Source of the DNA: Caulobacter segnis
Lineage (GTDB): Bacteria > Pseudomonadota > Alphaproteobacteria > Caulobacterales > Caulobacteraceae
DNA length: 64,000 nt
Direction: 5' to 3'
Assembly (NCBI RefSeq): GCF_029543125.1
Contig: NZ_JARQWW010000001.1
Span: 496,001-560,000, forward strand
Of the stretch, positions 8,617 through 17,509 are shown one piece after another. The notes beneath the pieces were generated by a model. That model saw only the letters and a list, made by a program, of their open reading frames with translations, did not search any database and was not told the origin of the DNA. The translations under genes were made by a program, and so were the position numbers. The first letter of the stretch is position 1. Each line of letters starts with the position of its first letter.

Positions 8617-9186
8617 ATGGCGCACGGCGTCGTCAAGTTCTTCAACACCACCAAAGGCTTTGGTTTCATCTCCCCGGACGACGGCGGCGCTGACATCTTC
8701 GTCCACATCTCGGCCCTGCATAACAGCGGCCTGGAAGCTCTGAACGAAGGTGACCAGGTCAACTTCGAAGTCGAGCAGGACCGCCGCACCGGCAAGCTGA
8801 ACGCAGTGGACATCCAGGTGACCTCGGCTGCTCCGCCCCGCGCTCGCGGCGGCTTCGGCGATCGTGACCGCGGTCCGTCCCGCGACCGCGGCTTCGGCGG
8901 CGGTGATCGCGGCGGCTACGGCGGCGGCGGCGGTTACGGCGGCGGCTCCTACGGCGGCCAGAGCGGTTCGCTCGGCTCGGGCGCCGGCGTCGTGAAGTGG
9001 TTCAACTCCACCAAAGGCTTCGGCTTCATCCAGCCGTCGGACGGCGGCGCGGACGTGTTCGTGCACATCTCGGCGGTGGAACGCGCCGGTCTGCGCGGCC
9101 TCAACGACGGCCAGCAGGTCACCTACGACCTGGAAGCCGACCGCCGCTCGGGCAAGACCTCGGCCGTGAACCTGCGCGTCGACTAA
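8617..9186 (+). CDS. Double cold-shock-domain RNA-binding protein with Gly/Arg-rich linker
   Basis: 189 residues carrying two complete cold-shock domains, at about 2-68 and 122-189. Each has the RNP1 motif KGFGFI and an RNP2-like motif (DIFVHIS, DVFVHIS). The linker (about 72-120) is rich in Gly, Arg, Asp, Ser and Tyr, with RGG/GYGGG repeats resembling eukaryotic disordered RNA-binding tails. Caulobacter is known to encode two-CSD proteins (CspC/CspD type). The strong RBS AAGGAG at 6 nt supports the ATG. It probably acts as an RNA chaperone in the cytoplasm. Confidence 0.93.
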   Translation: MAHGVVKFFNTTKGFGFISPDDGGADIFVHISALHNSGLEALNEGDQVNFEVEQDRRTGKLNAVDIQVTSAAPPRARGGFGDRDRGPSRDRGFGGGDRGGYGGGGGYGGGSYGGQSGSLGSGAGVVKWFNSTKGFGFIQPSDGGADVFVHISAVERAGLRGLNDGQQVTYDLEADRRSGKTSAVNLRVD

Positions 9187-9199
9187 GTCGGCGTCTGAA

Positions 9200-9454
9200 A
9201 TGACCGAAGCTCCGCGCCGTCCGATCCTGAAGCTGAAGACGGCGCCCAAAGCGATAGAGCCCGCCCCGGTTCCCGAACCGGCGGCGGGCCTCCCGCGCTG
9301 GAAATGCAAACCCTGCGGCGCCGTCCTGACGGTCGCCGAGGACCTGCCCGCCGATGACGTCATCCGCTGTGGGTCCTGCGGCGCGCGCCTGGGCAAGGCC
9401 GGGGAGTTTCATGAGGGCGCGAGCAAGGTTCGCGCCCGCCGGCTGCCCGACTAA
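9200..9454 (+). CDS. Small zinc-ribbon protein
   Basis: 84 residues. Two CxxC pairs (Cys36/39 in WKCKPCG, Cys57/60 in IRCGSCG) are spaced like a rubredoxin-type zinc ribbon. The N-terminal 30 residues are Pro-rich and the tail is basic. It begins 13 nt after the cold-shock gene and is probably co-transcribed with it, so a nucleic-acid-related role is plausible but unproven. Confidence 0.72.
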   Translation: MTEAPRRPILKLKTAPKAIEPAPVPEPAAGLPRWKCKPCGAVLTVAEDLPADDVIRCGSCGARLGKAGEFHEGASKVRARRLPD

Positions 9455-9467
9455 GTCGTCCGCAGCC

Positions 9468-9707
9468 CTACTTCGGGTCGTCCTTCACGGCGTCCTTGAC
9501 GTCGTCGACCGTCTCCTTGACCCCGCCGACCACCTGATCCTTCTCACCTTCACGCTGAAGGCGCTCATTGCCGGTCACGTCGCCGACCGCCTCCTTGATG
9601 TCGCCCTTGGTGCGCTGAGCCGAGCCGTCGCTCTTGTCGCCGCAGGCCATGAGCAGGGTCGAGGCGCCAAGAAGCGCAAGAACGAGAGCGGTCTGTTTGC
9701 GGGCCAT
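9468..9707 (-). CDS. CsbD-like small lipoprotein
   Basis: A 79-residue protein from the ATG at 9707. A lipoprotein signal ends at lipobox Cys22 (LLMAC). The mature part has the CsbD pattern KGDIKEAVGDVTGNERLQREG, followed by Lys/Asp/Val repeats that should form amphipathic helices. CsbD-like proteins are abundant stress proteins of unknown mechanism. Upstream in-frame codons belong to the intergenic region and would bury the signal peptide, so the shorter start was taken. Confidence 0.8.
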   Translation of the reverse strand: MARKQTALVLALLGASTLLMACGDKSDGSAQRTKGDIKEAVGDVTGNERLQREGEKDQVVGGVKETVDDVKDAVKDDPK

Positions 9708-9798
9708 GCATGAACCTCCGAAGCTTGGCTGAAACATCTCCTTTTCAAAAGCGCGGCGGCTGCGAAGGTTCACGCACGACATTCGCCACCTTGGCAAT

Positions 9799-9826
9799 TG
9801 ATATCATTTTTACATAGCGATATCAT
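9799..9826. promoter_or_regulatory. Repeated GATATCA operator candidate of the FitAB-like module
   Basis: TGATATCA (9799-9806) is a palindrome. A second GATATCAT (9819-9826) follows 12 nt later, 30 nt before the antitoxin start. Paired sites of this kind match cooperative binding by two RHH dimers. Confidence 0.45.
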
Positions 9827-9855
9827 CGACATCGTTCAAAATTGGATGCTGTCGA

Positions 9856-10110
9856 ATGCCTGCCGTCACCATTCGAAATATTTCTGATGAGGTTCACCGA
9901 GCCCTCAAGGTGCGTGCGGCTCATCACGGCCGCAGCACCGAGGCCGAAATACGCCGCATTCTCGAGGCGGCGGTTCGGCCGGCAGAACGCCTGCGGATGG
10001 GATCGGCGCTCTCGGACCTGGGCCGTGGAGCCGGCCTGACCAATGAAGACGTGGAAGCTCTTGAGCGTGGCCGCGACCGGACGCCAGCCAAGCCCATGAA
10101 CTTTGAATGA
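9856..10110 (+). CDS. FitA-like ribbon-helix-helix antitoxin
   Basis: 84 residues beginning MPAVTIRNISDEVHRALKVR, the FitA/Arc-type beta strand and first helix. STEAEIRRILEAAV follows as the second helix. The C-terminal segment is the presumed toxin-binding tail. It overlaps the toxin start by ATGA. Confidence 0.85.
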   Translation: MPAVTIRNISDEVHRALKVRAAHHGRSTEAEIRRILEAAVRPAERLRMGSALSDLGRGAGLTNEDVEALERGRDRTPAKPMNFE

Positions 10111-10547
10111 TCGTTCTCGACACCAACGTCGTCTCCGAGGCGATGAAGCCGCATCCGGCTCAATCCGTCCTCGATTGGCTGGATGATCAGGCCGCGGAGA
10201 CGCTCCACCTTTCCAGCGTCACCGTAGCCGAGCTCCTGTTCGAAATCGGCGTGCTGCCGGAAGGGCGGCGAAAACAGGCCCTCGCGACGACGCTCGACGG
10301 GCTTCTGGCGCTCTTCGAGGGCCGGATCTTGCCATTCGATACGGCGGCGGCGCTGCAGTATGCCGACCTGGCCGTGACCGCGCGCAACGCCGGCAAAGGC
10401 TTCCCGACGCCTGACGGCTACATCGCCGCCATCGCGGCCGCCCGCCGCTTCGCGGTCGCTACACGCGACGCCAGCGCCTTTGAGGCGGCGGGCGTCGCGA
10501 TCATAAATCCCTGGCGGGCCGCTACTGACCGGCCGCGCTTGGCGTGA
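10107..10547 (+). CDS. FitB-like PIN-domain toxin
   Basis: 146 residues starting MIVLDTNVVSEAMKP, the FitB/VapC signature with Asp5. The Glu of TVAELLFEIG and the aspartates of TPDGYIAAIA and ATRDASAF complete the PIN acidic site. FitB proteins form tetramers with FitA on DNA; the RNase role is inferred from the family. Confidence 0.88.
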   Translation: MIVLDTNVVSEAMKPHPAQSVLDWLDDQAAETLHLSSVTVAELLFEIGVLPEGRRKQALATTLDGLLALFEGRILPFDTAAALQYADLAVTARNAGKGFPTPDGYIAAIAAARRFAVATRDASAFEAAGVAIINPWRAATDRPRLA

Positions 10548-10646
10548 TCCTTCTGCACCTGCGGTGCGCCAAGAACCAAGCGAAGGTTCACGAACCACGC
10601 GGTTAGCCCTCTAGGCAGCGCCCGCGCTTCGTTCCAAACAAGGGCG

Positions 10647-11198
10647 ATGAGCGACAGGCCAGAGGGCGCAGGGGCGGCGCAAGGCGAACTGACGCGCGCC
10701 TATCTGGCGCGCCGCGGCGACCTCGTGCGCTTCTTCGCGGCCCGTCTGCGCTCGATGGCGGCGGCCGAAGACCTGGTCCAGGAGCTCTACGTCAAGATCC
10801 GTCAGGCGCCGGACGCCCCTGTCGCGAACCCCGACGGCCTGCTTTTCACCATCGCCAGCAACCTGATGCTCGACCGCCAGCGCGGCGACCGGCGCGCACG
10901 AGCGCGCGACGAGCGCTGGACCGAAGCCAATCTGACGATCCTTGGCGGCCAAGCGGTGCAGGAGACGCCCTCCGCGGAGGCCGCCCTGGCCGCCAAGCGG
11001 CGGCTGACGCGCATGCTGACCCTGATGAGGGATCTTCCTCCCCGCACGCAAGAGGCTTTCAAGCTGCACAAGCTGGAGGGGCTGAGCCACGCACAAACCG
11101 CCGCGCGGATGGGGATTTCCGCGAAGACGGTGGAAAAGCAGATCAGCGCCGCTCTACGCGCCATTCTCGAGCGGCTGGAGCCCGATGATGAAATTTAG
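10647..11198 (+). CDS. ECF RNA polymerase sigma factor, FecI-type
   Basis: 183 residues. Region 2 spans about 18-85 (LTRAYLARRGDLVRFFAARL, AAEDLVQELYVKI, LLFTIASNLMLDRQR). Region 4 spans about 118-172, with the HTH LSHAQTAARMGISAKTVEKQI. A FecR gene and an STN-type TonB receptor follow. In such triads the receptor signals through FecR to release the sigma factor, which then transcribes the receptor operon. Confidence 0.93.
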   Translation: MSDRPEGAGAAQGELTRAYLARRGDLVRFFAARLRSMAAAEDLVQELYVKIRQAPDAPVANPDGLLFTIASNLMLDRQRGDRRARARDERWTEANLTILGGQAVQETPSAEAALAAKRRLTRMLTLMRDLPPRTQEAFKLHKLEGLSHAQTAARMGISAKTVEKQISAALRAILERLEPDDEI

Positions 11199-11258
11199 CG
11201 ACGCGCGATACGGGGGATGCGGCCCCACGTCGCCGTCTTCTCCTCAAGAGGTATGTTG

Positions 11259-12224
11259 ATGAGCCGGCGCGAGGACGATCTGGCCGAGGCGTGCGATTGG
11301 GTCGCGCGGCTCGAAGCCGATGAGAGCGGACCAGAGGACTGGGCCGCCTTCACCGCCTGGCTCGATGGCGGCGCGGACCGCCGCGTGGTCTTCGACCAGG
11401 CGCAAGCGCTCTCCCTCATGGCCTCAACGCATCGGAGCCCTGCAAGCGGCGGCGTTCGCCGGACACGCACGCTGCGCACACCCCTGTCGCGGCGGACACT
11501 TCTATGGAGCGGATTGGCGGCGGCGGCCTGCGCCGCCCTGGTGGCGGCTCCGCTGCTGGTCGATCGCCAGGAGACGCCGGTCCAGACCTTCAGCGCGCCC
11601 AAGGGCGAGCGGCGTCAGATCGCCCTTGAGGACGGCTCTTCGCTCTGGATCTCCGGCCCCGCGCGCCTGGACGTGTCCATGAGCGCAAAACAGCGGCATG
11701 TGCGGCTGCTTGAGGGCGAGGCGGCTTTCGATGTGCGCCATGACCCCGCCCGTCCCTTTGTGATCGACGTGGATCAACGCAGGGTCACGGTCCTTGGGAC
11801 CGAGTTCAACATCCGCCGTGATCCGGAGCGGATGATCCTGACCGTACGACGCGGCCTGGTTGAGGTGGCGCCCTTGGGCGATCCGCGGCGCGGGGCGGTC
11901 CGTGTGCCGGCAGGCCAGCGTCTTGTTCACGAGACGGGCGCTACGCGGGCCAAAATGGCCGCCGCCGATGTGGAGATGGCCTTTGCCTGGCGCGAAGGTC
12001 GCCTCGTCTATCGTGACGACCGCTTGGGCTCGGTGATCTCTGACCTGAACCGATACCTGGCGACGAGCGTGCGCCTAGAGGACGAGGCGCTGGCCGCCCG
12101 CCCGTTCTCCGGCGTCGTGCGGTTGGACGAGCCCGATGTGGTCATCGAGCGCGTCTGCCGCCTCGCAGGCTTGAAGTCGCGGATACAGAACGACGTTGTG
12201 GTGCTAGGAGCGGATCAGACCTGA
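11259..12224 (+). CDS. FecR-family anti-sigma / sigma regulator
   Basis: 321 residues from the ATG at 11259, which has AAGAGG 7 nt upstream; an in-frame ATG at 11217 and another at 11253 are less well placed. The N-terminal DUF4880-type cytoplasmic domain includes WVARLEADESGPEDWAAF and ends in DQAQALS. One transmembrane helix lies near residues 85-105, followed by a periplasmic FecR domain (KGERRQIALEDGSSLWI, LEGEAAFDV) and a DUF4974-like C-terminus. It relays the receptor signal to the sigma factor encoded 60 nt upstream. Confidence 0.92.
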   Translation: MSRREDDLAEACDWVARLEADESGPEDWAAFTAWLDGGADRRVVFDQAQALSLMASTHRSPASGGVRRTRTLRTPLSRRTLLWSGLAAAACAALVAAPLLVDRQETPVQTFSAPKGERRQIALEDGSSLWISGPARLDVSMSAKQRHVRLLEGEAAFDVRHDPARPFVIDVDQRRVTVLGTEFNIRRDPERMILTVRRGLVEVAPLGDPRRGAVRVPAGQRLVHETGATRAKMAAADVEMAFAWREGRLVYRDDRLGSVISDLNRYLATSVRLEDEALAARPFSGVVRLDEPDVVIERVCRLAGLKSRIQNDVVVLGADQT

Positions 12225-12246
12225 CGCCGTTCGAAAGGCGCGCCTG

Positions 12247-14652
12247 TTGTCCGTGCGAACCGCCGCCCTGCTCGCCGCGCTCGCCGCCGCCACACCCGCG
12301 GCGGCGCAGGGCCAGCGCGCCTACGCGGTTCCCGCAGGTCCCGTGAGCGACGCCATTGTCGCCTTGGCCGATCAGGCCAAGATCTCCATCGCCGGCTCGA
12401 CCCCTTGCAACGGCGACAGCCCGGGCTTTCGGGGCCTGGGCTCGACGGACGCCGCTCTGACAGCGATCCTTGTCGGCTCCACCTGCCGCTTCGAGCGGAT
12501 CGACGCGCGAACCTACCGGCTGCTTCCGCGTCCGACGCCTCGCCCGCAGCCGGCAAGGTCCACTTTCGTAGAGACGCATCCCGGCCCTTTGCCGGAACTC
12601 CTGGTGACCGCCACGCGGCGCCTCTCCACGCTGGACCGCATCGCCGGCGGCGCCAGCCTGGTGGCCGGCTCTGATCTGCGGCGCGCCGGGGTGCGCACCG
12701 CCAGCGACCTGACCGGGCAGCTCGCCGGGGTGACCATCACCAATCTCGGCGCGGGTCGCGACAAGATCATGCTGCGCGGCCTGTCGGACGGGGTCTTCAC
12801 CGGTCAGGCCCAGTCCACGGTCAGCGTCTTCCTCGACACCGCTCCGGTCACCTACAACGCGCCTGACCCCGATCTTTTGTTGGTGGACATCGAGGCGGTG
12901 GAGGTGCTGCGCGGTCCCCAGGGGTTCATCGACAGCGCCGGCGCCATGGCCGGTGTCTATCGGATCGTCACCCGCAAGCCGAAGCTCGACAACTATGAGG
13001 GTGAGCTCTTCGCCTCGTTCTCGGCGACGACGGGCGGCGCCCCGGGGTCGAGCCAGCGCGGAATGATCAACCTGCCCCTGGTCAAGGACGCGGTCGGCCT
13101 GCGAGCGGTGGCCTGGCGCCAGGTCGACGGCGGCTATATCGACGACCTGACCTTGCAGGCCTCGAATGTGGGCCGCACCACCCGCGAAGGCGCGCGCGCA
13201 ACCGTGGCCGCCGAGGACCTGGCGGGCTGGAGTCTCACCTTGAGCGGGACCTGGCAGGAAATCTCGGCCAACGACACCCAGTATGTGTCGCCCAGCATGG
13301 GCCGCTTCTCCCGGGCGCGGGAGATCAGCGAGATCTACGCCACGCAGTTCAGTCAACTGACCTTGAACGGCGAGAGGACCTTCGACGCGATGAAGGTCTC
13401 CGCCTCGTTCTCGGCCGGCCGGCGGCTCCTGGACACCCGCGCGGACGCCACCGCGGCGCTTCCTAACTTCGGCGCGCCCGGACCTGGCATCGGCGTGTTC
13501 GACGAGGCGATCGACCAGCGCTCGATCTTCGCCGATGTCGCCGCCTGGTCCACGGGCGAGCGCGCGGTCGAGTGGCTGGCCGGCGCCGATCTTTGGGTCT
13601 CGCGAGAATTGACGGGCGGCGAACTTCGCCTGCGTCAGCGCGTGGCCGCAGGCGTCGTGACCCGCGTGCGTCGCGAAAACCGCGAGGACGAGCGGCTCAA
13701 CCTCGGCGCCTTCGGCGAACTGACCTCCAGGCTGCGATCAGACCTGACCCTGGCCGCCGGCTTGCGGGTCTCACGACGCGATCTGCGCACCCATTCGGAC
13801 CTGATCATGCCTCTGGCCGGTGCGCCGACGCGCTTCACAGGCGAGCGCGACCGTTGGGAGCTGACCCCGAGGATCGCGCTGCAATGGGACCCCGCGCCGA
13901 ACACCGTGGTCTATGGCCTGATCTCACAAGGCGGGCGCAGCGGCGGCTTCAACACCGCCGGCTTCCCCGACGGCGTGGTCGATCCGGAGTTGGCCAGGAG
14001 CGGTCTTGCCAGATCCTACGAGGCCGACACGCTCTGGAACTTCGAGGGCGGACTGAAGACGCGCTTGTGGGACGACCGATTGCGGGTTCGGGCCGCGGCG
14101 TTCCATGCGCTGTGGTCCGACGTCCAGACCAACCAATTCCTGTCCTCGGGCCTGGCCTATACGGCCAATGCTGGGGATGCGCGCAACCTCGGCCTGGAGG
14201 CGGAGCTCAGCTACGCCTCGCCTTCCGGCCTGCATGTGGCGGCTCAGGCCTTCGCCAACAATCCGCGTCTGCGCCGCGCCGCGCCCGCCTTCGCCCAATG
14301 GAAGGACGCTCGCCTTCCGGGCGTGCCTGCGATCTCCTTGGGCGCCAATGTCAGCCGGGCCTTCACCTTGAGGCCCGACGTGGCCCTGTCAGTCTCGGCG
14401 GCCGCCGAATACGTAGGCGCGTCGCGGGTCACTTTCGAGCGCGCCGCGCCACGCATGGGAGACTATGTGACGGCGCGCCTGAGCGCTGAACTGGCGGCGC
14501 GCCACTGGCGGCTGTCCGCCAGTCTGGACAACCCCTTCGACAGCTCCGGCGACACCTTCGCCTACGGCAATCCGTTCAACTTTCACCGCCAGCGCGAGAT
14601 GACGCCGCAACGGCCGCGCACCCTCACATTGGGACTGGCCGCGACATTCTGA
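12247..14652 (+). CDS. STN-type TonB-dependent receptor (FecA-like transducer)
   Basis: 801 residues from a TTG start 22 nt after fecR. A signal peptide (to about residue 20) precedes the STN signalling domain (YAVPAGPVSDAIVALADQA). The plug follows (SDLTGQLAGVTITNLG, VEVLRGPQGFIDSAGAMAG), then a 22-strand barrel ending in the C-terminal Phe of LGLAATF. The STN domain marks it as a signalling receptor that works with the FecR/sigma pair upstream. The ligand is unknown; siderophores or glycans are both possible. A strong hairpin follows the stop. Confidence 0.93.
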   Translation: MSVRTAALLAALAAATPAAAQGQRAYAVPAGPVSDAIVALADQAKISIAGSTPCNGDSPGFRGLGSTDAALTAILVGSTCRFERIDARTYRLLPRPTPRPQPARSTFVETHPGPLPELLVTATRRLSTLDRIAGGASLVAGSDLRRAGVRTASDLTGQLAGVTITNLGAGRDKIMLRGLSDGVFTGQAQSTVSVFLDTAPVTYNAPDPDLLLVDIEAVEVLRGPQGFIDSAGAMAGVYRIVTRKPKLDNYEGELFASFSATTGGAPGSSQRGMINLPLVKDAVGLRAVAWRQVDGGYIDDLTLQASNVGRTTREGARATVAAEDLAGWSLTLSGTWQEISANDTQYVSPSMGRFSRAREISEIYATQFSQLTLNGERTFDAMKVSASFSAGRRLLDTRADATAALPNFGAPGPGIGVFDEAIDQRSIFADVAAWSTGERAVEWLAGADLWVSRELTGGELRLRQRVAAGVVTRVRRENREDERLNLGAFGELTSRLRSDLTLAAGLRVSRRDLRTHSDLIMPLAGAPTRFTGERDRWELTPRIALQWDPAPNTVVYGLISQGGRSGGFNTAGFPDGVVDPELARSGLARSYEADTLWNFEGGLKTRLWDDRLRVRAAAFHALWSDVQTNQFLSSGLAYTANAGDARNLGLEAELSYASPSGLHVAAQAFANNPRLRRAAPAFAQWKDARLPGVPAISLGANVSRAFTLRPDVALSVSAAAEYVGASRVTFERAAPRMGDYVTARLSAELAARHWRLSASLDNPFDSSGDTFAYGNPFNFHRQREMTPQRPRTLTLGLAATF

Positions 14653-14667
14653 CCAGCCGATGGGGGA

Positions 14668-14686
14668 ACGCCGCCCGAGGCGGCGT
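14668..14686 (+). terminator. GC-rich hairpin after the TonB receptor gene
   Basis: ACGCCGCC-CGA-GGCGGCGT is a perfect 8-bp stem with a 3-nt loop, 16 nt past the stop codon. No U-tract follows, so it may attenuate or stabilise mRNA rather than fully terminate before the glycosyltransferase gene. Confidence 0.55.
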
Positions 14687-14712
14687 CATCCCTTCAAAAC
14701 GGAGGGAAGGCG

Positions 14713-15495
14713 ATGTCAGGGGTGACGCTTTCGGCGGTCGTGTGCGCGCACAACGAGGAGGCGCGCCTGGAGGCGTGCCTGCGACGCCTCGCCTTCGCCG
14801 ACGAGATCGTCGTTCTGCTCGATCGCTGCACCGACGGATCACAAGCCATCGCCGAGCGGCTGGCGAACAAGGTCGTCATCGGCGCCTTTCCGCTTGAGGG
14901 GCCCCGTCGCGCGGCCGCCGTCGCCGCCGCCAGCGGCGCGTGGATACTCGAAGTCGACGCCGACGAGGCGATCAGTCCCGCCCTGGCTGAGGAGATCCGC
15001 CAGCGCGTCGCCGCCCCTGGCCAGGCGGACTATTTCCAAATCCCGGTGGACAACTATGTGGGCCGGCGCCTGGTGCGCTATGGTTGGGGCGGCTCCTTCG
15101 GCACCAGCTCGGTCTCGCGGCTGTTCCGCGCCGGCATCAAGACCTGGGGCGACGAACAGGTCCATCCCACCACCCGCTTCGCCGGCGTGCGCGGCCCGTC
15201 TCTGACCAATCCGCTGGAGCATGACGTGGACCGCGACGTCACCGACATGCTGCATCGCTTCGACCGTTACACCGCCCTGCGCGCCCAGGACTTGGCGGTG
15301 CGCCCCAAGGGCGGGGTGCTGTCCAACCTATTCCGCGCCGTGCGGCGCTTTTGGAAGTGCTACGTGTCGCGCAAGGGCTACCGCGAGGGTGATTGGGGCT
15401 TCTTGATCGCCCTGCTGGCGGCGCTCTACCCGTTGGTCTCAACCCTGCGGGCACGGCTTGAGCGGGAGATGGCCGCCCCCGCAGGCAAGGCGTGA
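14713..15495 (+). CDS. Family 2 glycosyltransferase (WaaE/KdtX-like)
   Basis: 260 residues. The N-terminal GT-A fold begins LSAVVCAHNEEARLEACLRRL, with IVVLLDRCTDGS for nucleotide-sugar binding and a DADEA motif as the metal-binding DxD equivalent. The C-terminal part (RKGYREGDWGFLIALLAALYPL) holds a membrane-associated helix. The family transfers sugars in LPS core or polysaccharide synthesis on the cytoplasmic face. Its stop overlaps the next gene start (GTGA). Confidence 0.88.
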   Translation: MSGVTLSAVVCAHNEEARLEACLRRLAFADEIVVLLDRCTDGSQAIAERLANKVVIGAFPLEGPRRAAAVAAASGAWILEVDADEAISPALAEEIRQRVAAPGQADYFQIPVDNYVGRRLVRYGWGGSFGTSSVSRLFRAGIKTWGDEQVHPTTRFAGVRGPSLTNPLEHDVDRDVTDMLHRFDRYTALRAQDLAVRPKGGVLSNLFRAVRRFWKCYVSRKGYREGDWGFLIALLAALYPLVSTLRARLEREMAAPAGKA

Positions 15496-16256
15496 CCCCC
15501 GCCGCCTGGACCTTGAAGCTGGAGCTCGCCGCCTGGCGGCGCGCCGGCCGACGGCCGCGCCTGTGGTGGCGCGACGATGACGCCGGCTTGGAGGATTCCA
15601 ACCTCGAGCTTCTCCTTGATCTCGCCTCCGAAACGGGCGTGCCCATCGCCCTGGCGGTCATTCCCGCGGAGGTGTCGACCCAAACCGTGGTGCAGGTGAA
15701 CGCCTGCCGGAGAGCCACGGTTCTTCAGCACGGCGTGGACCACCGCAACGCCGAGGCTGACACGGCGCCTCGCCAATTCCCCAGGGGTGAGGCGCCGAAT
15801 GTCATTGCGCAAAAGCTGATCGACGGCGCCGAGCGCCTGAACGGCTTTAACCGCCGCTTGCCGGTCTATGTTCCGCCCTGGAACGCCTTTGACGACAACC
15901 TTCTGGAGGCCTTGCCTCTGGCGGGCCTTGAGGGGCTTTCGGCATTCGGCGACGCGCGCTCGTGCGACGTCGTCGTCCGCGTCGACGCGCACCTGGACAT
16001 CCTGCGCTGGGCCGGCGGCGCACGGTTCAAAGGCGAAGGCCGGCTGCTGGGCCGCTTGACCCGTCTGCTGGCGGCACGCCGCCGCACGGGCGCCTGGGAC
16101 GAGCCGATCGGTCTGCTCAGCCATCATCGCGATCATGATCCCGCCGCCTGGCGGTTTCTGGCGCTTTTCCTGACCAACAGCCTTGAGTGGGCCGACTGGC
16201 TGGACGCCGGGCGGCTGTTCTCGCCCCAAAGCCAACCCCGGATGGCGCATGCCTGA
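15492..16256 (+). CDS. Polysaccharide deacetylase-like protein
   Basis: 254 residues from a GTG start overlapping the previous stop. PRLWWRDDDAGLEDSNL carries the aspartates and VLQHGVDHRN the histidine pair expected of the NodB-type metal site. VYVPPWNAFDDN matches the later active-site loop. No signal peptide is visible, so it may act in the cytoplasm or on a membrane-bound intermediate. In this operon it probably de-N-acetylates a glycan precursor; the substrate is not known. Confidence 0.75.
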   Translation: MTPAAWTLKLELAAWRRAGRRPRLWWRDDDAGLEDSNLELLLDLASETGVPIALAVIPAEVSTQTVVQVNACRRATVLQHGVDHRNAEADTAPRQFPRGEAPNVIAQKLIDGAERLNGFNRRLPVYVPPWNAFDDNLLEALPLAGLEGLSAFGDARSCDVVVRVDAHLDILRWAGGARFKGEGRLLGRLTRLLAARRRTGAWDEPIGLLSHHRDHDPAAWRFLALFLTNSLEWADWLDAGRLFSPQSQPRMAHA

Positions 16257-17487
16257 ACGGCCGGCCGCGGCGCCAAGCGCCGCCGAAGAGATGACGACCT
16301 CCAACGCCTGGCGCACACGCCTCAAGGCGGCGGCGGGCTATTGGCTGTTGCTGCTCTGCGCGCTCTTCATCGTCAGCGCCTTCCTGGCGCCGCAAAGCTT
16401 CGCAGTCCTTGCTGCGGCCGGCGGCTTGGCCATGCTGGGCTTCGTTGCCCCGAGCCGGACCCGCGCGGCCGGCTTCTTGCTCCTGAGCCTGCTGTGCGCC
16501 TGGGCCGCCGGCCCGCAACTGGCGGCCATCACCTCCGCCAAGAGCGTGACCAGCTATGATCAGCTGGAGCGCCTGACCAGCCTCAAGCTCGTCTTGATGT
16601 CCGTCCTGTTCCCCGCCCTTTGCCTGGGCGCGATGTGTCTGCCCAAGGCGGCCCAAGACCGATTGTCGGCCATGATCGCCTGGGGAATGGCCTGGGTCGC
16701 GGGCCTGATCGTCATCGACGCCGCCCTGCAGGGCGCTGTGTTCAACGCCATCGCCACGGCGGCTGGATCACCACCACGCCCGGACTTGGCGCCGGTCAAG
16801 GCCGCGCAGGGCGCCTACCCCATCGCTGTGCTCATCGCGCCCGTAAGCCTTTGGATCTGGCGGCGAGGCCCGCGCTCCGCCGTCGGCGTTCTGGCGGCCG
16901 CGCCGGCGGCGGCCTGCCTTGGCCTTGGCGCCGACGCGCCCTTCGCGGCGGCCCTTGCGGCGGGCGCCGTCTTCGTCGCGATGACATTGCGTCCCGGCCT
17001 GAGTCTCAAGCTTCTGGCCGCCTTCGGGAGCCTTTATTTCCTCGCCGCACCCTGGCTCGTACGGCTTGTGCCCGCCAGCGGCGAGGGCTCCGCGCTTCCC
17101 GCCTCCTGGGCGCACCGCGAACGGATCTGGCGCTTCGTCAGCGACCGCATCCTGGAACGCCCGCTGCTTGGCCACGGCCTCGACGCCAGCCGCGGCTACG
17201 GCGACCAGGTGCCGCTTCACCCCCACAACAGCGCGCTGCAAATCTGGCTTGAGCTCGGCCTGCCCGGCGCGACGTTGATGGTCGCGCTTTGCGTCTGGCT
17301 GGTCTGGCGCATCGGCGCCGTAACCGATCCGCTGTGGCGGGCGGCGGCCGGGGCCAGCCTGACCGCCTACGCCGTCATCGGCGCCTTGAGCTTCGGCGTC
17401 TGGCAGGAGTGGTGGCTGGGTCTGGCGGCCTTCGCCGCGCTCTTCATCGTCACAGGCGCGCCCGCGCGCGCCATCCCATCTTCTTGA
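16249..17487 (+). CDS. O-antigen ligase / Wzy-like polysaccharide membrane protein
   Basis: 412 residues with about 10-12 predicted transmembrane helices. The Wzy_C-type loop contains WRFVSDRILERPLLGHGLDA and PLHPHNSALQIWLELGLPG; the PHN motif is typical of O-antigen ligases and polymerases. The ATG at 16249 overlaps the deacetylase-like gene by 8 nt; an in-frame ATG lies at 16291. It would ligate or polymerise the glycan made by its neighbours on the periplasmic side. Confidence 0.85.
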   Translation: MPERPAAAPSAAEEMTTSNAWRTRLKAAAGYWLLLLCALFIVSAFLAPQSFAVLAAAGGLAMLGFVAPSRTRAAGFLLLSLLCAWAAGPQLAAITSAKSVTSYDQLERLTSLKLVLMSVLFPALCLGAMCLPKAAQDRLSAMIAWGMAWVAGLIVIDAALQGAVFNAIATAAGSPPRPDLAPVKAAQGAYPIAVLIAPVSLWIWRRGPRSAVGVLAAAPAAACLGLGADAPFAAALAAGAVFVAMTLRPGLSLKLLAAFGSLYFLAAPWLVRLVPASGEGSALPASWAHRERIWRFVSDRILERPLLGHGLDASRGYGDQVPLHPHNSALQIWLELGLPGATLMVALCVWLVWRIGAVTDPLWRAAAGASLTAYAVIGALSFGVWQEWWLGLAAFAALFIVTGAPARAIPSS

Positions 17488-17509
17488 AACCTAGGACCTG
17501 GACACCGCA

